Of a DNA stretch of 64,000 nt, positions 21,452-34,059 are shown in pieces. Below the pieces are notes generated by a model. That model searched no databases, had not been told where the DNA came from, and was given only the letters and a program-made list of their open reading frames with translations. This stretch comes from Oncomelania hupensis (taxonomy: Eukaryota; Mollusca; Gastropoda; Littorinimorpha; Pomatiopsidae). The first letter of the stretch is position 1. Every line of letters starts with the position of its first letter. The stretch spans positions 23,160,069-23,224,068 of the forward strand of contig CM072512.1 of assembly GCA_036898135.1 (NCBI GenBank). Direction: 5' to 3'. The position numbers and the translations under genes were made by a program.

Positions 21452-22018
21452 GTTATTCAATGCTTACAGGGTCCAGCGGAATGCAAAGACCACAAAGACC
21501 AGAGGACCACAACTTGGTTGAAAGAGGACTCACCCCTGATCCATATAAAAGATCTGCTGAAACAAACCTAGTGGTAATGCTGAAGGCACTCCACCAGCCG
21601 GTCACTTTAAAATAAAGGCTTCCCACGCAGTGGACGCTGAGGCTATACTCTAATTTATCGAACCCCCGTTTACAAAAACAAAATAAAATACAAACATCAT
21701 TATAAAATATCAACAAAGCACGTAAATATAAAAGGCCTACATTGCTAAATAATGTTATAGCGAGCCCTAGAGACCATTTGGCAGAAAGCGTCCAATATTC
21801 CCAAGCTGACCCAACAGACCTCATACACAAATGAGGAGTTTTGGAAGAGTTTTCAAGAAAAAAAGGTAGGTGACTGGCCTAGCGAAGGAGATAGTATAAT
21901 AGATTGATAGAACCGAGTAGGAATGAGAAAGAACAAAGGACAAAGACAGCACTAAAACATTAAAGCACTAAATTTCCAGAAAGTGGGGATACTATTTAAA
22001 AAGAAACCCCCGGCACCC
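21452..22018 (-). repeat. Repeat A copy 4 (type II tail), inserted in an RTE copy
   Basis: This is a minus-strand copy from GGGGTGCCGGGGGTTTC (about 22018) to the type II hairpin near 21470. The tail lacks the TTAG repeats of copies 5 and 6. About 25 bp of the RTE sequence expected at the junction is missing and no target duplication is visible, so the insertion was accompanied by a deletion. Confidence 0.82.
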
Positions 22019-22200
22019 CAAACATTCAAGAATGGACTGCCTTGACACTTAGCGAAGCCAAGAGGGTTGTTGAGGACAGAGAAAGATAGAGTACGCTGGT
22101 TAAAAGATCATCTGTGGTGCCCCAACGACTTTTGAGTTTCGGGATAGGATAGGACAGGACAGGACAGGACAGGACAGGACAGGACAGGACAGGACAGGAC
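22019..22200 (+). mobile_element. RTE-like LINE fragment, part 2 (3' end with GGACA tail)
   Basis: It continues the RTE copy interrupted at 21451, from the IQEWTALTLS codons to the end. The tail starts GGATAGGATA and then becomes about eleven GGACA units, a homogenised variant of the usual GGATA tail. Confidence 0.87.
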
Positions 22201-23011
22201 TGTAGGAAAGTTCTCGTTTCCGAACACTGGATGGCCATGCAGAAATGTCATGTATGTATTTCATATATAAGGATGTGCGTTAAAATCAAGTAGTCTTAGT
22301 CCTTTGCACACACTCACAGAACAAAACAAACAATATATACATTTATAGAGCGAGGAATCTATTTATTTCGAAATATATTATTTCAAACACAATCTCAACC
22401 AGTAGTAAGCTTATCACTCATGCATGCACTTTGCTAAAATATTATTTTCAATATCATACTAATCCATTAAAAAAAAAAACACAAAAAACCCCCAGTTTAT
22501 TTATCACATCATTATATTAATGCTACAACAGTCAAACCAAAATCCTATCACAGTATGAATATACTTTATCGCACAATTCACAACAAACGTGCAACTATAA
22601 TTATTTAATTATTATTAATGAAGGGATCAGAGTTGAAAAAGGCTGACCACAACAAAAGTTGCAAGCCAATCGGCCGGGCGCATGTGTTGAAAAACACTCC
22701 ATCAGCTCTCTCCCTAGTGTTTATACAATTTATTTCTACAAAGTTTATCTCTAAACGTAATTACGCAACAAAGCCACATTGAGTATCGCTATCATAGACA
22801 CCATTCGAGTATCTCCAGGATATAAGCTGCTAGTAATATTGCGTTCCACTAAGAGTCGTCCCAGACACTCGCGATAACATCAAATGTGACTAGTCTACAA
22901 AATCCTTTCTTTCGCTATTCGTAGTCTTAGGAATCGTCTGACAAAACGAGGAATGAAGAAGAATTCACAGAGGAATGAGAAAGGAAGGGATGAGGACGGG
23001 AATGGGATGTT
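22201..23011. other. AT-rich intergenic DNA
   Basis: Nothing recognised. Confidence 0.4.
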
Positions 23012-23612
23012 GGTTAGTTAGTTATTCATTGCTTACAGGGTCCGGCGGACTGCAAAGAGCCGAATCAGGACCACAAAATCAAGACCACAACTTCGCTACA
23101 AGAGGACTCACCCCTAATCCGCATAAAAGATCTGCCGAAACAACCCTAGTGGTAACACTGAAGGCAATCCACCAGCCGGTAACTCTACAATAAAGACATC
23201 CCACGCAGGGGACGCTGAGGTTATGCTCTAATTTATCGAACCCCTGTTTACAAAAACAAAATAGAATACAAACGTCATTATAAAATATCAACAAAATACA
23301 TACATATAAAATGCATACATTGCCAAATAATAACATCATAGGAAGCCCCAGAGACCATTTGGCAGAAAGCGTCCAATATTCCCAAGCTGATCCAACAGAC
23401 CTCACACACAAATGAGTTTTGTCCCGGAAACGTTTTTAAGAAAAAAGGTAGGTGACTGGTCTAGCGAAGAAGAAGTTAATATAGTAGATTGATAGAACAG
23501 AGTAAGAATGAGAAAGAGCAAATGAGAAAGACAGCAACAGTGGGAATTTAAAGCACTAAATTCTCCAGAAAGTGGGGATACTATTTATACTGAAACCTCC
23601 GGCACCACAACG
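23012..23612 (-). repeat. Repeat A copy 5, near full length (type II tail)
   Basis: On the minus strand it runs from GGTGCCGGAGGTTTCAGTA (23612) to a type II hairpin and a tail of AACTAACTAAC (23012-23022). All internal landmarks of Repeat A are present, including the recurrent 80-110-codon open frame. Confidence 0.85.
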
Positions 23613-23873
23613 AAGGGTGGGGATGTTGGAGGGTTGGTGAGGTCGGAGATGTAGCGCGGAGGAGATGGATAAAATACGTTCGTGACTAAACATAACTCAG
23701 AAGTAAAATAATAGTAAATAGCCGCAGAGACTCATGACACAAGGCATCCGTCCTAACATTTCCCACCACGGCAGTCATACAAAATCCGGGCGATGCATTA
23801 ACATTCAATACAATCAATAACGAAGTTAAAACAAATCCCATTAAAATTTTGTCAGCAGTAATATTGTTTTATA

Positions 23874-23926
<53 letters not shown>

Positions 23927-24702
23927 ATCATTATCGTCGTCCCCATATCATCGTTGTCGTCGTCCTCATGCTATTTAAGTTTAGAGGGTAACATGCAAAT
24001 AAAAGTTATAATGCTCTCATCCTCTATAACTGAACACATGTGACAAATAAACTACGATGTACTCTTCCAAACTGAAAGAATAGCTGATACCTAAGGGCGC
24101 ACATAAAACTTTAGGGCGGGAAGAAAATCACAGGAAAATTAAAATTATATAGCAGTATATCACAAATCCATGAAACAAGCCATAAACATATGCTATGAGA
24201 ACAAAGCAAAGAAAACCTAATATATACTTTCGTTAACACATTTCTCTAACTTCGGAATTTCTCTTTGGAAAACAACAAAATTATTATAGTCGTACATATA
24301 TCAATTTCACGAACTATGATGTCACTTTTTTGTGTGTTTCAAATCGCTGTTTTTATTTATATTTATATAAAGACGTTAATATGTCTTATGGAATCCATGT
24401 GTATGGACATGTTCTATCAAATTAAATCTGAGTTCTGAGTATCAGATAACGAACACAATTTTGTATTCTTTTCTGTTACATACCATTTATGATAGAACTA
24501 TTGTATTAGAATTAGAATGAGAACTTACACACGCACCATTGTGAGTGTCAAAATAATTTTTACCATCTTTAGGCAAATAAAATATTCACTTCAATTCAAT
24601 CAATTCATTTCAAGTATGTTCCCAAATGATGTCATTTTCTCCTAATTAAATAAATAAATATATAATAAAAATTATAAAAATTTCATGGCAAAGACTATAT
24701 AT
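23613..24702. other. Unassigned, with (ATC)n at about 23874-23928
   Basis: The (ATC)n microsatellite has about 17 units. The rest is AT-rich with no recognised feature. Confidence 0.45.
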
Positions 24703-25141
24703 TTAGTTAGTTAGTTAGTCATTGTTTATAAGATCCAGCGGACTGCAAAGAGCCGAATCAGGACCATAACTTGGTTGAAAAGAGGGCTCACCCCTGATCC
24801 ATATAAAAGATCTGCCGAAACAACCCTAATGGTAACACCGAAGGCACTCCACCAGCCGGTCACTTTATAATAAAGGCATCCCATGCAGTGGACGCTGAGG
24901 CTGTACTCTAATTTATCGAACCTCCTTTAACAAAAACAAAACAGAATATAAACATCATTATAAAATATTAACAAAACACATACATATAAAATTCCTAAAT
25001 TGCTAAATAATACTACCATAGAAAGCCCTAGTGACCATTTGGCAGGAAGCGTCTAATATCACTAAGCTGAGACAACAAACCTCATACACAAATGAGGAGA
25101 TTTGGGAGAGTTTTAAAGAAAAAAGGTAGGTGACTGATCTA
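24703..25141 (-). repeat. Repeat A copy 6 (type II tail), 5' truncated
   Basis: It runs from the AAAAAGGTAGGTGACTGATC region (25141) to a type II hairpin and a tail of (ACTA)-type repeats at 24703-24720. The promoter-proximal 0.1 kb present in copies 3 and 5 is missing. Confidence 0.85.
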
Positions 25142-25838
25142 GAAAGAATATACATTCTCATATACGCCGATTATTCTCATATACCAATACCATACCCAGA
25201 CTCCCTCTCTCCCACATACACACATTCAGCCAAGAATCGGTCGTTTGTTTGTTTTTTTGCTTATAGCCTGCGAGCGAACCTTGAGAAGAGATTAGACGTT
25301 AACAAATCAAACTACAGTTCGACATGGATCGACCATCAAAAGAAAAAAAAGAACACAATCGCCGAAAATGCAACAAAGCATCATTGTCTAATCAAAAGAC
25401 TTTAAATAAATGCTTTGTTCGTTTTATTATTACGTTGGAGTGTTATTGCTGTTTGTGCAGTTTAAACGCAGTACAGAGGAGAAATCAAACCAAACCAAAC
25501 AAAAACACTACGCTTTTGTCCTTTTGCCCGGGGCTTAAGCACATTTCTACAAATTATCAATATCCAAGCTTACAATGCACTCATGTAAACACACACACAC
25601 ACACACACACACATACATGTATATGTAGAAGCGGATTATTAATTAAATTTGCGTCTTCGCTTTTACAATGGAAAGGAATAACACTAGAACAAAATAGGCT
25701 TAATAAAATGTCTGTCTGGCATTAAAAGACACTTTTAGTTAGATTAAAGGGCCACAAGATCGCACATGTCAGCGTCACGTGTCATTTTCAAATTCAGGGT
25801 TGCCTCTTCGAAAGAAGAAGATTAAAGCACACATAAAC
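25142..25838. other. Unassigned, with (CA)n at about 25590-25612
   Basis: No gene recognised. A plus-strand open frame at 25324-25725 is low-complexity in its second half and has no known domain. Confidence 0.4.
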
Positions 25839-25981
25839 AAGAAGAAGAAGAAGAAGAAGAAGAAGAAGAAGAAGAAGAAGAAGAAGAAGAAGAAGAAGAA
25901 GAAGAAGAAGAAGAAGAAGCAGAAGAAGAAGAAGAAGAAGAAGAAGAAGAAGAAGAAGAAGAAGAAAAAGAAGAAGAAGAA

Positions 25982-26046
<65 letters not shown>

Positions 26047-26062
26047 CGACAACAACAACAAC
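25839..26062. repeat. Compound (AAG)n(ATG)n microsatellite
   Basis: About 48 AAG units with single-base interruptions pass at about 25982 into about 21 ATG units, then ACG/AAC units. Homopolymer-like readings through it (poly-K, poly-M, poly-S) are not proteins. Confidence 0.95.
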
Positions 26063-28065
26063 CTCTTTGAAAAGTAAGCTTACAGTTTGGATATCAATCC
26101 ATATAGTCAAGTATTCGTGTGCCTATTTATATATCATCAAGGCTGATTCTAAAAAACACCACTCTGCTGCGAAAGTGTGAACAGTTGTTTGTTTACACAA
26201 CAAAGAAGAGACGCATACAGTTAAAAGCTTAGCGGCCGGTGTGAGCAATAATTTATCCATTATTTCATCTTTAAAAGTCACAAAAATGCAATTTCCCCGA
26301 GTAAACTCACTGTTATCGAAAACTAAACAAACATATTTGATGCCCCAAGCCCTTTAAACGACTGTCTCTTGGCTTTTTATTCAGTACACTTACATGGCTA
26401 GGTCTCCAGCGCGTTTCTCTCATTTCCAGACGACCGTACTTTAAGAGTTGTTTCCAGAAAAAGCATCACTACTGAGTCTGCTGTACTAATCTGCATTTAT
26501 AATGTGTGTGGTTTTGTTTTGTTTTTTTTTAATGAAAGAACAAACAAATATTGGTGTTGAGATTAAAAGATTTGAGATCAAATGCAAGTCAAAATTATTT
26601 TAATGAACGTAATTAATTATTATGTCTGGATTTCTTTCATTTGTCTATTTGTGTACGCATTCCAGTCTTGCCGTAATGCCATTTTTTGTATAATATCATT
26701 CACTATTTGCACTCTTTCTGTCACCGTTTCTCACATTATTAGCGCACGGATTTGGTTGATTAGATTTTAGCTCACAAGCTCCTCAGGGAAAAAAGGCATC
26801 ATTAAAACTAGATAGTCACTAACGTAATTATGCAGATTCCAACACTAATACATGCTACCAACGTATTACTACAAACGTGTCTCCAGGCAAACCAGTCACT
26901 TTGTTGAAGGCAATACTCCGAGGAACATCGAAAACATCGAATTAGCAGAATTAGTTTTGCTGAGAGGCAAGTATAACTTTGATTCTCCACACCACATTCC
27001 ATTTCATTATTAATGAAGTTGTCAACAATTTAGTTTGTAACAAATTCAAAATATCATAATTATTGTATAAAATCACAAGCAACAATAATAAAATATAATT
27101 ATACAATATACATTATTCATAATAATGTAAGTAATTCATTATTCATCACAACTGAAAAAGGCGCCATTAGTCAACAATGCTGTCTTTGTTACATCACCAT
27201 CAGCAGCAGCAATTACAACAATATAAACAACAATATTATCTTCATCACAGTCATCTTCGAATTCATCATCATCGTCATCCGACTGTAGCAGCTTTAACTC
27301 TGGATGTACGCTGAACGTCAGAAAGCTTTAGTTTTGTAGATGCTGAGGTGATGACACTTGTTTATTGCCAAACCTGAAACCAAATGACGAAGATAAATCA
27401 TTCAAAGAAGTCAAAAACTATCCAAAAAGCTTACGAAGCAATAAAAATTACATGTAAAGTGACTTTAAAAGTCTGAAAATAAGTCAGATTATCAATGCAG
27501 TAGACAAACAAGTCGAAGTAAACGAACAAGTCAAAACGGTGCAAAGACCTTCGGAAAACAAATTTTTAACAACAACAAGAACAACAACTACCACACCTAC
27601 AACTACAACAACTACTACAACTATTACTACTACTAAATATTTCTAACACGTGTCAATCATCTGTAGCGGCGCGGGCAATGCCCTGATTTAAAAGAACGTC
27701 TGTGTATGAATATTCATTAGTGACATTATCATGGAAACAACTTCGTCCATACACATTTTATCACTCTAACAGCAAGTGCCTATCCCTGGACAGTCAAATC
27801 TTTCAAATAAATACATGTAGATAGACGGAGAACTGAAAGGGGATGTAGTTGAAGAGTTGCTTCCTGCAGGAAGAAATGGAAGAAGAAAGAACGTGGACTA
27901 TAAAGCCAGAGAGTTAGAAAATAGGGAAGCAGGGCGAGGGAGTTGGGCGGAGAAAGAAACAAAAATGGAGAGAATGGAGAAGGAAGAGAGAAGAGGATGA
28001 GAGGAAGAGAGGATGAGGAGAGAGACAGAGATGGAGGGATGGGGGTTAGAGGGAAATGGGAAGAT

Positions 28066-28067
<2 letters not shown>
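26063..28067. other. 2-kb AT-rich stretch, nothing recognised
   Basis: Short open frames occur on both strands without recognisable domains. A purine-rich zone (27900-28070) leads into a (GA)n run. Confidence 0.4.

Positions 28068-28112
<45 letters not shown>
28068..28112. repeat. (GA)n microsatellite
   Basis: About 20 GA units. Confidence 0.92.
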
Positions 28113-28116
<4 letters not shown>

Positions 28117-28162
28117 TGAGGACGAGCGGCAGTGAAGTTTGTATAACATTTTCTGCATGTAG

Positions 28163-28572
28163 TATATCTGGCCTATAAATTAACAGGAAATAGTGACAGT
28201 TTTTCCTCGAGTCAGAGAGCTCTGCATTCACCATTCGCAGAGGTGTTGAGCACATTTTCTGCCGACCTGCATCTTCCATTGCGGCGGTCATCCCGACCAG
28301 TATCTTCCACTGCGGCGGTCAAGACAAGCCCACCTACATCTACCACTTGTCTACCACTTGGGCGGTATATATCTGGCCTATAAATTAACAGGAAATAGTG
28401 ACAGTTTTTCCTCGAGTCAGAGAGCTCTGCATTCACCATTCGCAGAGGTGTTGAGCACATTTTCTGCCGACCTGCATCTTCCATTGCGGCGGTCATCCCG
28501 ACCAGTATCTTCCACTGCGGCGGTCAAGACAAGCCCACCTACATCTACCACTTGTCTACCACTTGGGCGGTT
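28163..28572. repeat. Perfect 205-bp tandem duplication
   Basis: The unit starting TATATCTGGCCTATAAATTA at 28163 recurs at 28368, and I see no difference over the full unit. Within it, CTTCCACTGCGGCGGTC-like phrases recur three to four times. The sequence changes character here, from AT-rich to GC-richer DNA that continues to about 28920. Confidence 0.9.
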
Positions 28573-29319
28573 AGCCGACCAGAAAGTTCCACTGCGGCGG
28601 TTAAGTAGGTTTTAACCCACACCTGCTCTTAGGAGGCGTTCAGACCCCAGCTTCTGTTGCTATGGGATTCCGGAGTTTGCCGTTGTTTGGCGAACTGGGG
28701 ACTCGCTGTTTGCTTTGGCGACCCCGGAGTTCCCGCTGCTCCGGCGGACTGGGGAGGTCCCGAGCCGACACTCCACCTCACTTCACACTTCATTTTCTAC
28801 TACCTGACTAACTGAGCGCCGACGGCGGATCGTCGAGAAGTACCGCGTCGCTCTGCTGCCAGTTGCTCTACTCTTTGGCTGCTTCCATCTTTTACTACTA
28901 CCAGGCGGCGCTAGCGTTTGCCTTCTAAGTTCTACACATGGTTTCCTCGCAAGGTTCTATGGCCCCATCTCCTCACCTAAGATTCCAAGGCACGGACCAT
29001 CGCCACACCTTAAGTCTGTTTTGAGATGACCCACCTTCCTCACATTTGTACGTCTGCATCTACACTTTATTGCGACCTTGTGCGCTCAACTCCTGTACGA
29101 CCAACTACACCATGACTTCTTAATACATCACTTCATATTATTTTCACAAGTCTTCTTACACATGTCCCTTATATGCTAACGTGTCCAGGAACTCAAATCT
29201 ATGAAACGAACGAACGACAGTTTTTCATAGTTGCTATACTGAGTACAAAACTGGGTACTACCACAGACTTCACAATTCACAATCCCAGTCTTTTTCTGCC
29301 AGTATTTTAACGATCTCAC
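28573..29319. other. GC-richer unassigned segment, then AT-rich DNA
   Basis: It includes imperfect repeats such as GGACTGGGGAGG / GAACTGGGGACT near 28690-28760. It could be part of an LTR or an old element, but no ends or coding domains were seen. Positions 29160-29319 would be intron if the TRAF7 exon call is right. Confidence 0.35.
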
Positions 29320-29439
29320 CTTGACGGTATTGTCGACGGCTCCTGAGAAGATTCGACCTCGAGACACTGCAAGACAGGCGACAGACCCTTGATGGCGCAC
29401 TAGCGTTTGCGTGCAGATCATGTTGTCCATGCTCCAAAC
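29320..29439 (-). CDS. TRAF7: TRAF7-like E3 ubiquitin ligase, penultimate coding exon (WD40 repeat)
   Basis: The exon is 120 bp (40 codons, phase 0). On the minus strand it follows GTGTGTGCAG at 29440-29442 and ends before a strong donor, AAG|GTGAGA, with the GT at 29319-29318. It encodes [19 protein letters not shown], then [11 protein letters not shown] and NTVK. From memory of the family, this is the last WD40 repeat of TRAF7, a RING/TRAF zinc-finger/WD40 ubiquitin ligase acting in MEKK3 and NF-kB signalling, whose chain ends a few residues later with VWTC. The tiny terminal exon should lie at lower coordinates and was not found. Upstream exons should lie at higher coordinates and none were recognised. 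Another WD40 protein is possible, but the long match is distinctive. A retrocopy is unlikely because both splice signals are present. Confidence 0.83.
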
Positions 29440-30584
29440 CTGCACACACACCATGAACGCGAATCATAGGTTTTAATTATTCCTTAGGACACGTAAGCCA
29501 TACATCTATCATATTAGAAGTGGAAGCAAACTAACGTACTCCGTTGCTAATGGAATACTACTAAAAGACGCACACTGAACATGATGCTATTTGGTTTCTA
29601 GTTCCTGTTAAACCAGTAGTATCCAAAATAATGGCCAACGCTTGCAACCTGAAATCTCCGACGTTCAAAGGCCGATCTTCAATCGCTGAGAAAACCCTAC
29701 ATTTTACGATACCACAGGGCGTTTTGTTTCTACAGGTAAAAGCGGAAATATCTTTCATTTCTCCCGAAACATCGCAAAAATAATGTAACGTCACAAAAAA
29801 GCGGCCGAAATTCAACGAAGGTCAATACAGTTGGATCTGCTAAAGGCTTTTGCACATTTGTCAACGATTCGGCATTGAAAACTTTCCCCAAAGATGAAAT
29901 GAGAGACACCTCGATGGACAGCTTCTTAAAAGACTATAGAAGGGTGTGACAGTAAAGGAGAGAAAAATAACTTCATCTATGTCTGTATATAGCCAGTGGG
30001 ATATTGAGACAAGAACTTGGTAACCGCCGGTCCTCGTTTGATCGTTGCTACGCGAATTTGGCCCTTAATATGGGAATGTACTCGGAAACTTTAATGTTGT
30101 GCGTGTTTCAGACACTGCGTTTGCTGGTCTAGATTAGTAGATTAGATGAAAGGAGCCCTAAGAGTATGCAGAATTCCTGTGCAATTTGGGCTGGAACAAT
30201 GGGCAAGAACATGGGATATAATGGGCTGAGAATGATACGGACAGAAGGTTCTCCCGAGAGGCACGCATACACCGAAACATGCTTTAATGAGGCTGTTACC
30301 CGTCTTTCTCATCGGATCCGTAGTCTAATGAACATCGTCTCCCACGAGAATGGACTCCCAAGTTAGACATTTCTTTTTGTTCGGTTGCAGCAACAGTGTG
30401 AGGAGAAACACACAAAAAGGACAGTCTGTTCGCAACACAATCTAGTTCAAAGACAAAGAGTTTTGGTGGTCCAGCATCCGTTGAAAAACACAGAGAAACT
30501 ACTTCCGTGCATTAACACCATCACAGGCGACATGGACCTTGACAGGATTAGGAACACTGTTAGAATGGGTGTGGGTAGGAATGG
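29440..30584. other. Intronic or intergenic DNA next to the TRAF7-like exon
   Basis: No further WD40 exon was recognised. Open frames at 29561-29815 (minus) and 30166-30366 (plus) have no recognisable domain. Confidence 0.4.
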
Positions 30585-30632
30585 AAGGAGGAGGAGGAAG
30601 AGGAGAAGAAGAAAAAGATGATGATGATGATA

Positions 30633-30693
<61 letters not shown>

Positions 30694-30835
30694 CGACGAC
30701 AACGACTACGGTGGGGATGATAATGATGGGTAACACATGTACCAGAAAAAGAAGACAATGATGACATGGCGATATATGATGATGATGATGATGATGACGA
30801 CGACGACGACGATGATGCTGATGATGTTGATGATG
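30585..30835. repeat. GAA/GAT-type trinucleotide arrays
   Basis: (GAT)n with interruptions occupies 30617-30710, and GAT/GAC repeats occupy 30776-30835, separated by about 65 bp of complex sequence. Translations rich in D, S or H are artefacts. Confidence 0.92.
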
Positions 30836-31826
30836 AGGAGATAAGCACTTGAGTCTTGATATAGCGTCGGATGATGAGATGAAAACTCGATACACAGGCG
30901 CCGGAGTCCACAGCACTCCTAAGCTAAAGTCGCTTACGATTTCTATTTTCTTTCCAACAGCCGTTTTAAGGTTTCTTTCTTGTTCTCTACCTGGATAATA
31001 TTACCAGAAAAGAGTAAAGCGCTAACGACTAGAAGTGTTAATATCATTTTTTTTAAACCACACTATCATATTTCCTTATGTTTTACCCTAAATGAGTCTA
31101 CTGCTCTAATGCCAAGCAAAATATTTGATCTACAAAAAGATCAAGTCCTAACGACTATCACGTTTCAATCGGTTCGCCAACAGGTATTCATACCTACATT
31201 AGTATAGAACATTAAGGCAGCGGATGCAAAAACATACTGAAATGACAATTAACGTAGAAACTTGAGAGTATTTTGTCTTTTAAACATTGTTCATCTATTG
31301 TAGTGTTGAATTGCACTACCAGATTTCAAGGGAAAAAAAAGCAAGCAAGATAGAAAGACTGACAAAAAGAAAGAAAAAAAGACAGAAAGAATGAAAAAAA
31401 AAAAGAAAGTAAAATAAGGAAAGAAAAAAAACCCAACAAATTTGAAAGTTGAGACTTGACAGTAGCACGTCACATGAACGTCTTTTACGGTTTTAACCTG
31501 AGCTCATAAATATTAAGTAATATTAACATATTCTCTTGTTTTACAAGAAAGAGAGTAAAAAGAAAAAAAAAACAGTGGAAATGGCTGTGTCGCATTAACA
31601 TGTGTAAAAACAAAGTGAATAGTCTACATATCGAATTGCAAACATCCCATTCTTTTGGGCAAGAAAGAAAGAAAACGACAAGTAAAGGAAAGGAAAGGAA
31701 AAGAAGAAAAAAAAGAGGAAAAGAAAGGAAACAATACAAGAATAAATCCATGGTTTCACTGTAGAACGATGTTAATATATATGGAAGCTCTTCACACAGG
31801 AATGTGCAGTTCTTATATTTTTACAA
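30836..31826. other. Unassigned, A-rich
   Basis: Purine-rich runs near 31330-31430 and 31650-31730. No gene recognised. Confidence 0.4.
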
Positions 31827-31861
31827 AGAAAGAAAGGACTGAAAGGAAAGAAAGAAAGGAG

Positions 31862-31936
<75 letters not shown>

Positions 31937-31939
31937 AAA
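31827..31939. repeat. (GAAA)n microsatellite
   Basis: About 20 uninterrupted GAAA units follow a degenerate start. Confidence 0.95.
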
Positions 31940-32852
31940 GCCACGTTGAAATATTTAAAAAAAAAGTAGACACGGCGAAAGACAAATATTTATATTTGGA
32001 AAGACAATGTAACTAATTTTAAACGTAAAAAGCTACAATATCAACCTAATTCGAGAGCGAATGTGTCGTCGGATAATATTTCGGCTTTTGATGTTTGTTT
32101 TCTAAGGACAGATGGGTATTCAATACCGTGTTGTCATTCTTGTCTGCTGTGTAAAAACAGAACAGTTCGAGCAGCACCGGGCAGATGATGTTTCCCCCGT
32201 CTTCGTTTTTGTTATTTCTCCTTGATAGTTTGTTGTTAGCTGGCAGGGGAAGCATTTCAAAGGTCCTGTCCTATAAAAAGGAAGAAGGAAAGAAGTGGAA
32301 GAAGAATGCATTCGCTGTTCTATAGTTCGTGCGGTTCAACCATGTTAGTATGACGACTACCTTATTTAGCCTTTGACATCCCTTTCATCAAAGAGTCCCT
32401 TTTACACTGCAAATAGACCGAGGACTGCTTCCTTTGATAAAAATTGCACGCACGATTCAATTAACACTTAACACACATCGACAAGAATGTCTTTTAAAGT
32501 CACGAAAGAAATATATTTTTGTTTTTACAGAACCATGTCCAATACTAGCATTGAAAGCACACACATACATATGTTATGGTTTGTTTGCACAACAAAAACA
32601 AAAAACCTAAAGGACCTATTTTAAAAAAAAAGATTATTTTACATTTTAAAAGAGAGAGAGAGAAACCTAAAAGGTTTCCGAGTGATGTAAATTAAGGTTT
32701 CACACGTCTGATCCATAAATTACATTAATAACACTGTCGTGATCTCTCCAAGACGTTTATTTCTGATTTGAGAAGAGAAAACACACACCCACACACACCA
32801 AATTATCTTTGAGCCCAGCACTATTATTGCCGCATGAGGAAAATAAGATCAT
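31940..32852. other. Unassigned AT-rich DNA
   Basis: No coding or repeat signal recognised. Confidence 0.4.
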
Positions 32853-33088
32853 CGTCACCAGATCATCAGGCCTTGCAAAGACTATTCTGCAAGGTACAGT
32901 GCAAGGAGGTAGAAGAGGGAGACCGAAAAAGAGGTGGGAGGACAACATTCCAGAATGGACTGGTTTGACACTGAGCGAAGCCATCAGGGCTGCTGAAGAC
33001 AGAGAAAGATGGAATTATGCTGGTTAAACGATCATCTGTGGTGCCCCTACGACCTCAGGGTTACGGGACAGAATAGGTTAGGATAGGA
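32853..33088 (+). mobile_element. RTE-like LINE fragment, 3' terminus
   Basis: It starts at the HVTRSSGLAKTILQGTVQGG codons and ends with GGACAGAATAGGTTAGGATA, a mutated pentanucleotide tail. It is 5' truncated and has lost one arginine codon in the RRRGRPKKRW motif. Confidence 0.88.
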
Positions 33089-33959
33089 GGAAAATAATCT
33101 TGGGGAATACACATTAATGGGGTGTTATTGTGTTTTATGTTTTCAAACTCTCTCTCTCTCTCCCTCCCCCCCCCCCCCCTCTCTCTCTCTCTCTCATAAC
33201 TCATTTTCTCTTCTATTACTCGCAATTTCTGCCTCAAATTTCCCTTTCATGCTTTCTCCTTTCCGTCTTAAACTGGCGCGCTTTTAAAATTTCACACCAA
33301 TTACGTGAAACGTTGAATTGTTTTAATGCAGGTTATAGCCTGGGGACTCCCAGAACTGCCCCAGGATCGGGGTGTGCCCGAACTCTCAAATTAGGAAAGA
33401 GTGATGGGGGTGGGGTGGGGTGGAGGTGCGGTTGGGAGAGATCGGGGGTAGATAGTGGGGTGGGGGATTGGGGAGAGAGAGAGACAGAGACAGAGAGAGA
33501 GACAGAGAGAGAGAGACAGAGTTAGATAAAGGATGAGTCGAATTCTTGCATGAATTCTAAAGGAATGATCCAGTGCAGCTCCTCACCGAAGTTATCAATG
33601 AATGTCGTCATCAACAAGAGGTTAGGGTTTCAGCTAGTTTTAGGAGAAATAACTCTAAACACAAAACTCTTTCACTAAAAGGGGAAAACATGTATTCATG
33701 CACTGAATTCTACGATCCAATAAGCCGTTTCCTTCGTTTTTCATATTTCCGTCTCAAACCAGGCTGGAGTGAAGGAGAAATGGGAGGCGGAGACAGGAGT
33801 CCTAAAAGTAAAACATAATTGATACGGGACAAACACAACAGTTGCTATTTTTATTCTGCCGAAACCATGCGATCACAACTCCAAAACAATTTTATCAAGT
33901 AAAGAAAATTGCAACCGTTGTCTTGAAGCGAATGGAACATTTTTGTAGCGTGTACGCTT
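33089..33959. other. Low-complexity and unassigned DNA
   Basis: A (TC)n / poly-C / (TC)n tract lies at 33151-33197. G-rich DNA at 33405-33475 contains several GGGG runs on the plus strand and could form a quadruplex. (GA)n follows to 33520. No gene recognised. Confidence 0.5.
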
Positions 33960-33984
33960 ATTATTATTATTATTTTTTTTTTAA

Positions 33985-34057
<73 letters not shown>
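33960..34057. repeat. (ATT)n microsatellite
   Basis: About 30 ATT units with a poly-T interruption. Confidence 0.95.

Positions 34058-34059
<2 letters not shown>

Noticed and set aside
25775..26180. Long open frames of poly-lysine, poly-methionine and poly-serine, also at 39654-39944, 30447-30916 and 52429-52773
   Set aside because: They are readings through trinucleotide microsatellites without starts, splice signals or flanking conserved protein.
27700..29319. Terminal TRAF7 exon encoding the last four residues
   Set aside because: A valine-tryptophan-threonine-cysteine stop preceded by an acceptor was looked for by eye on the minus strand and not found; such a short exon cannot be called without transcripts.
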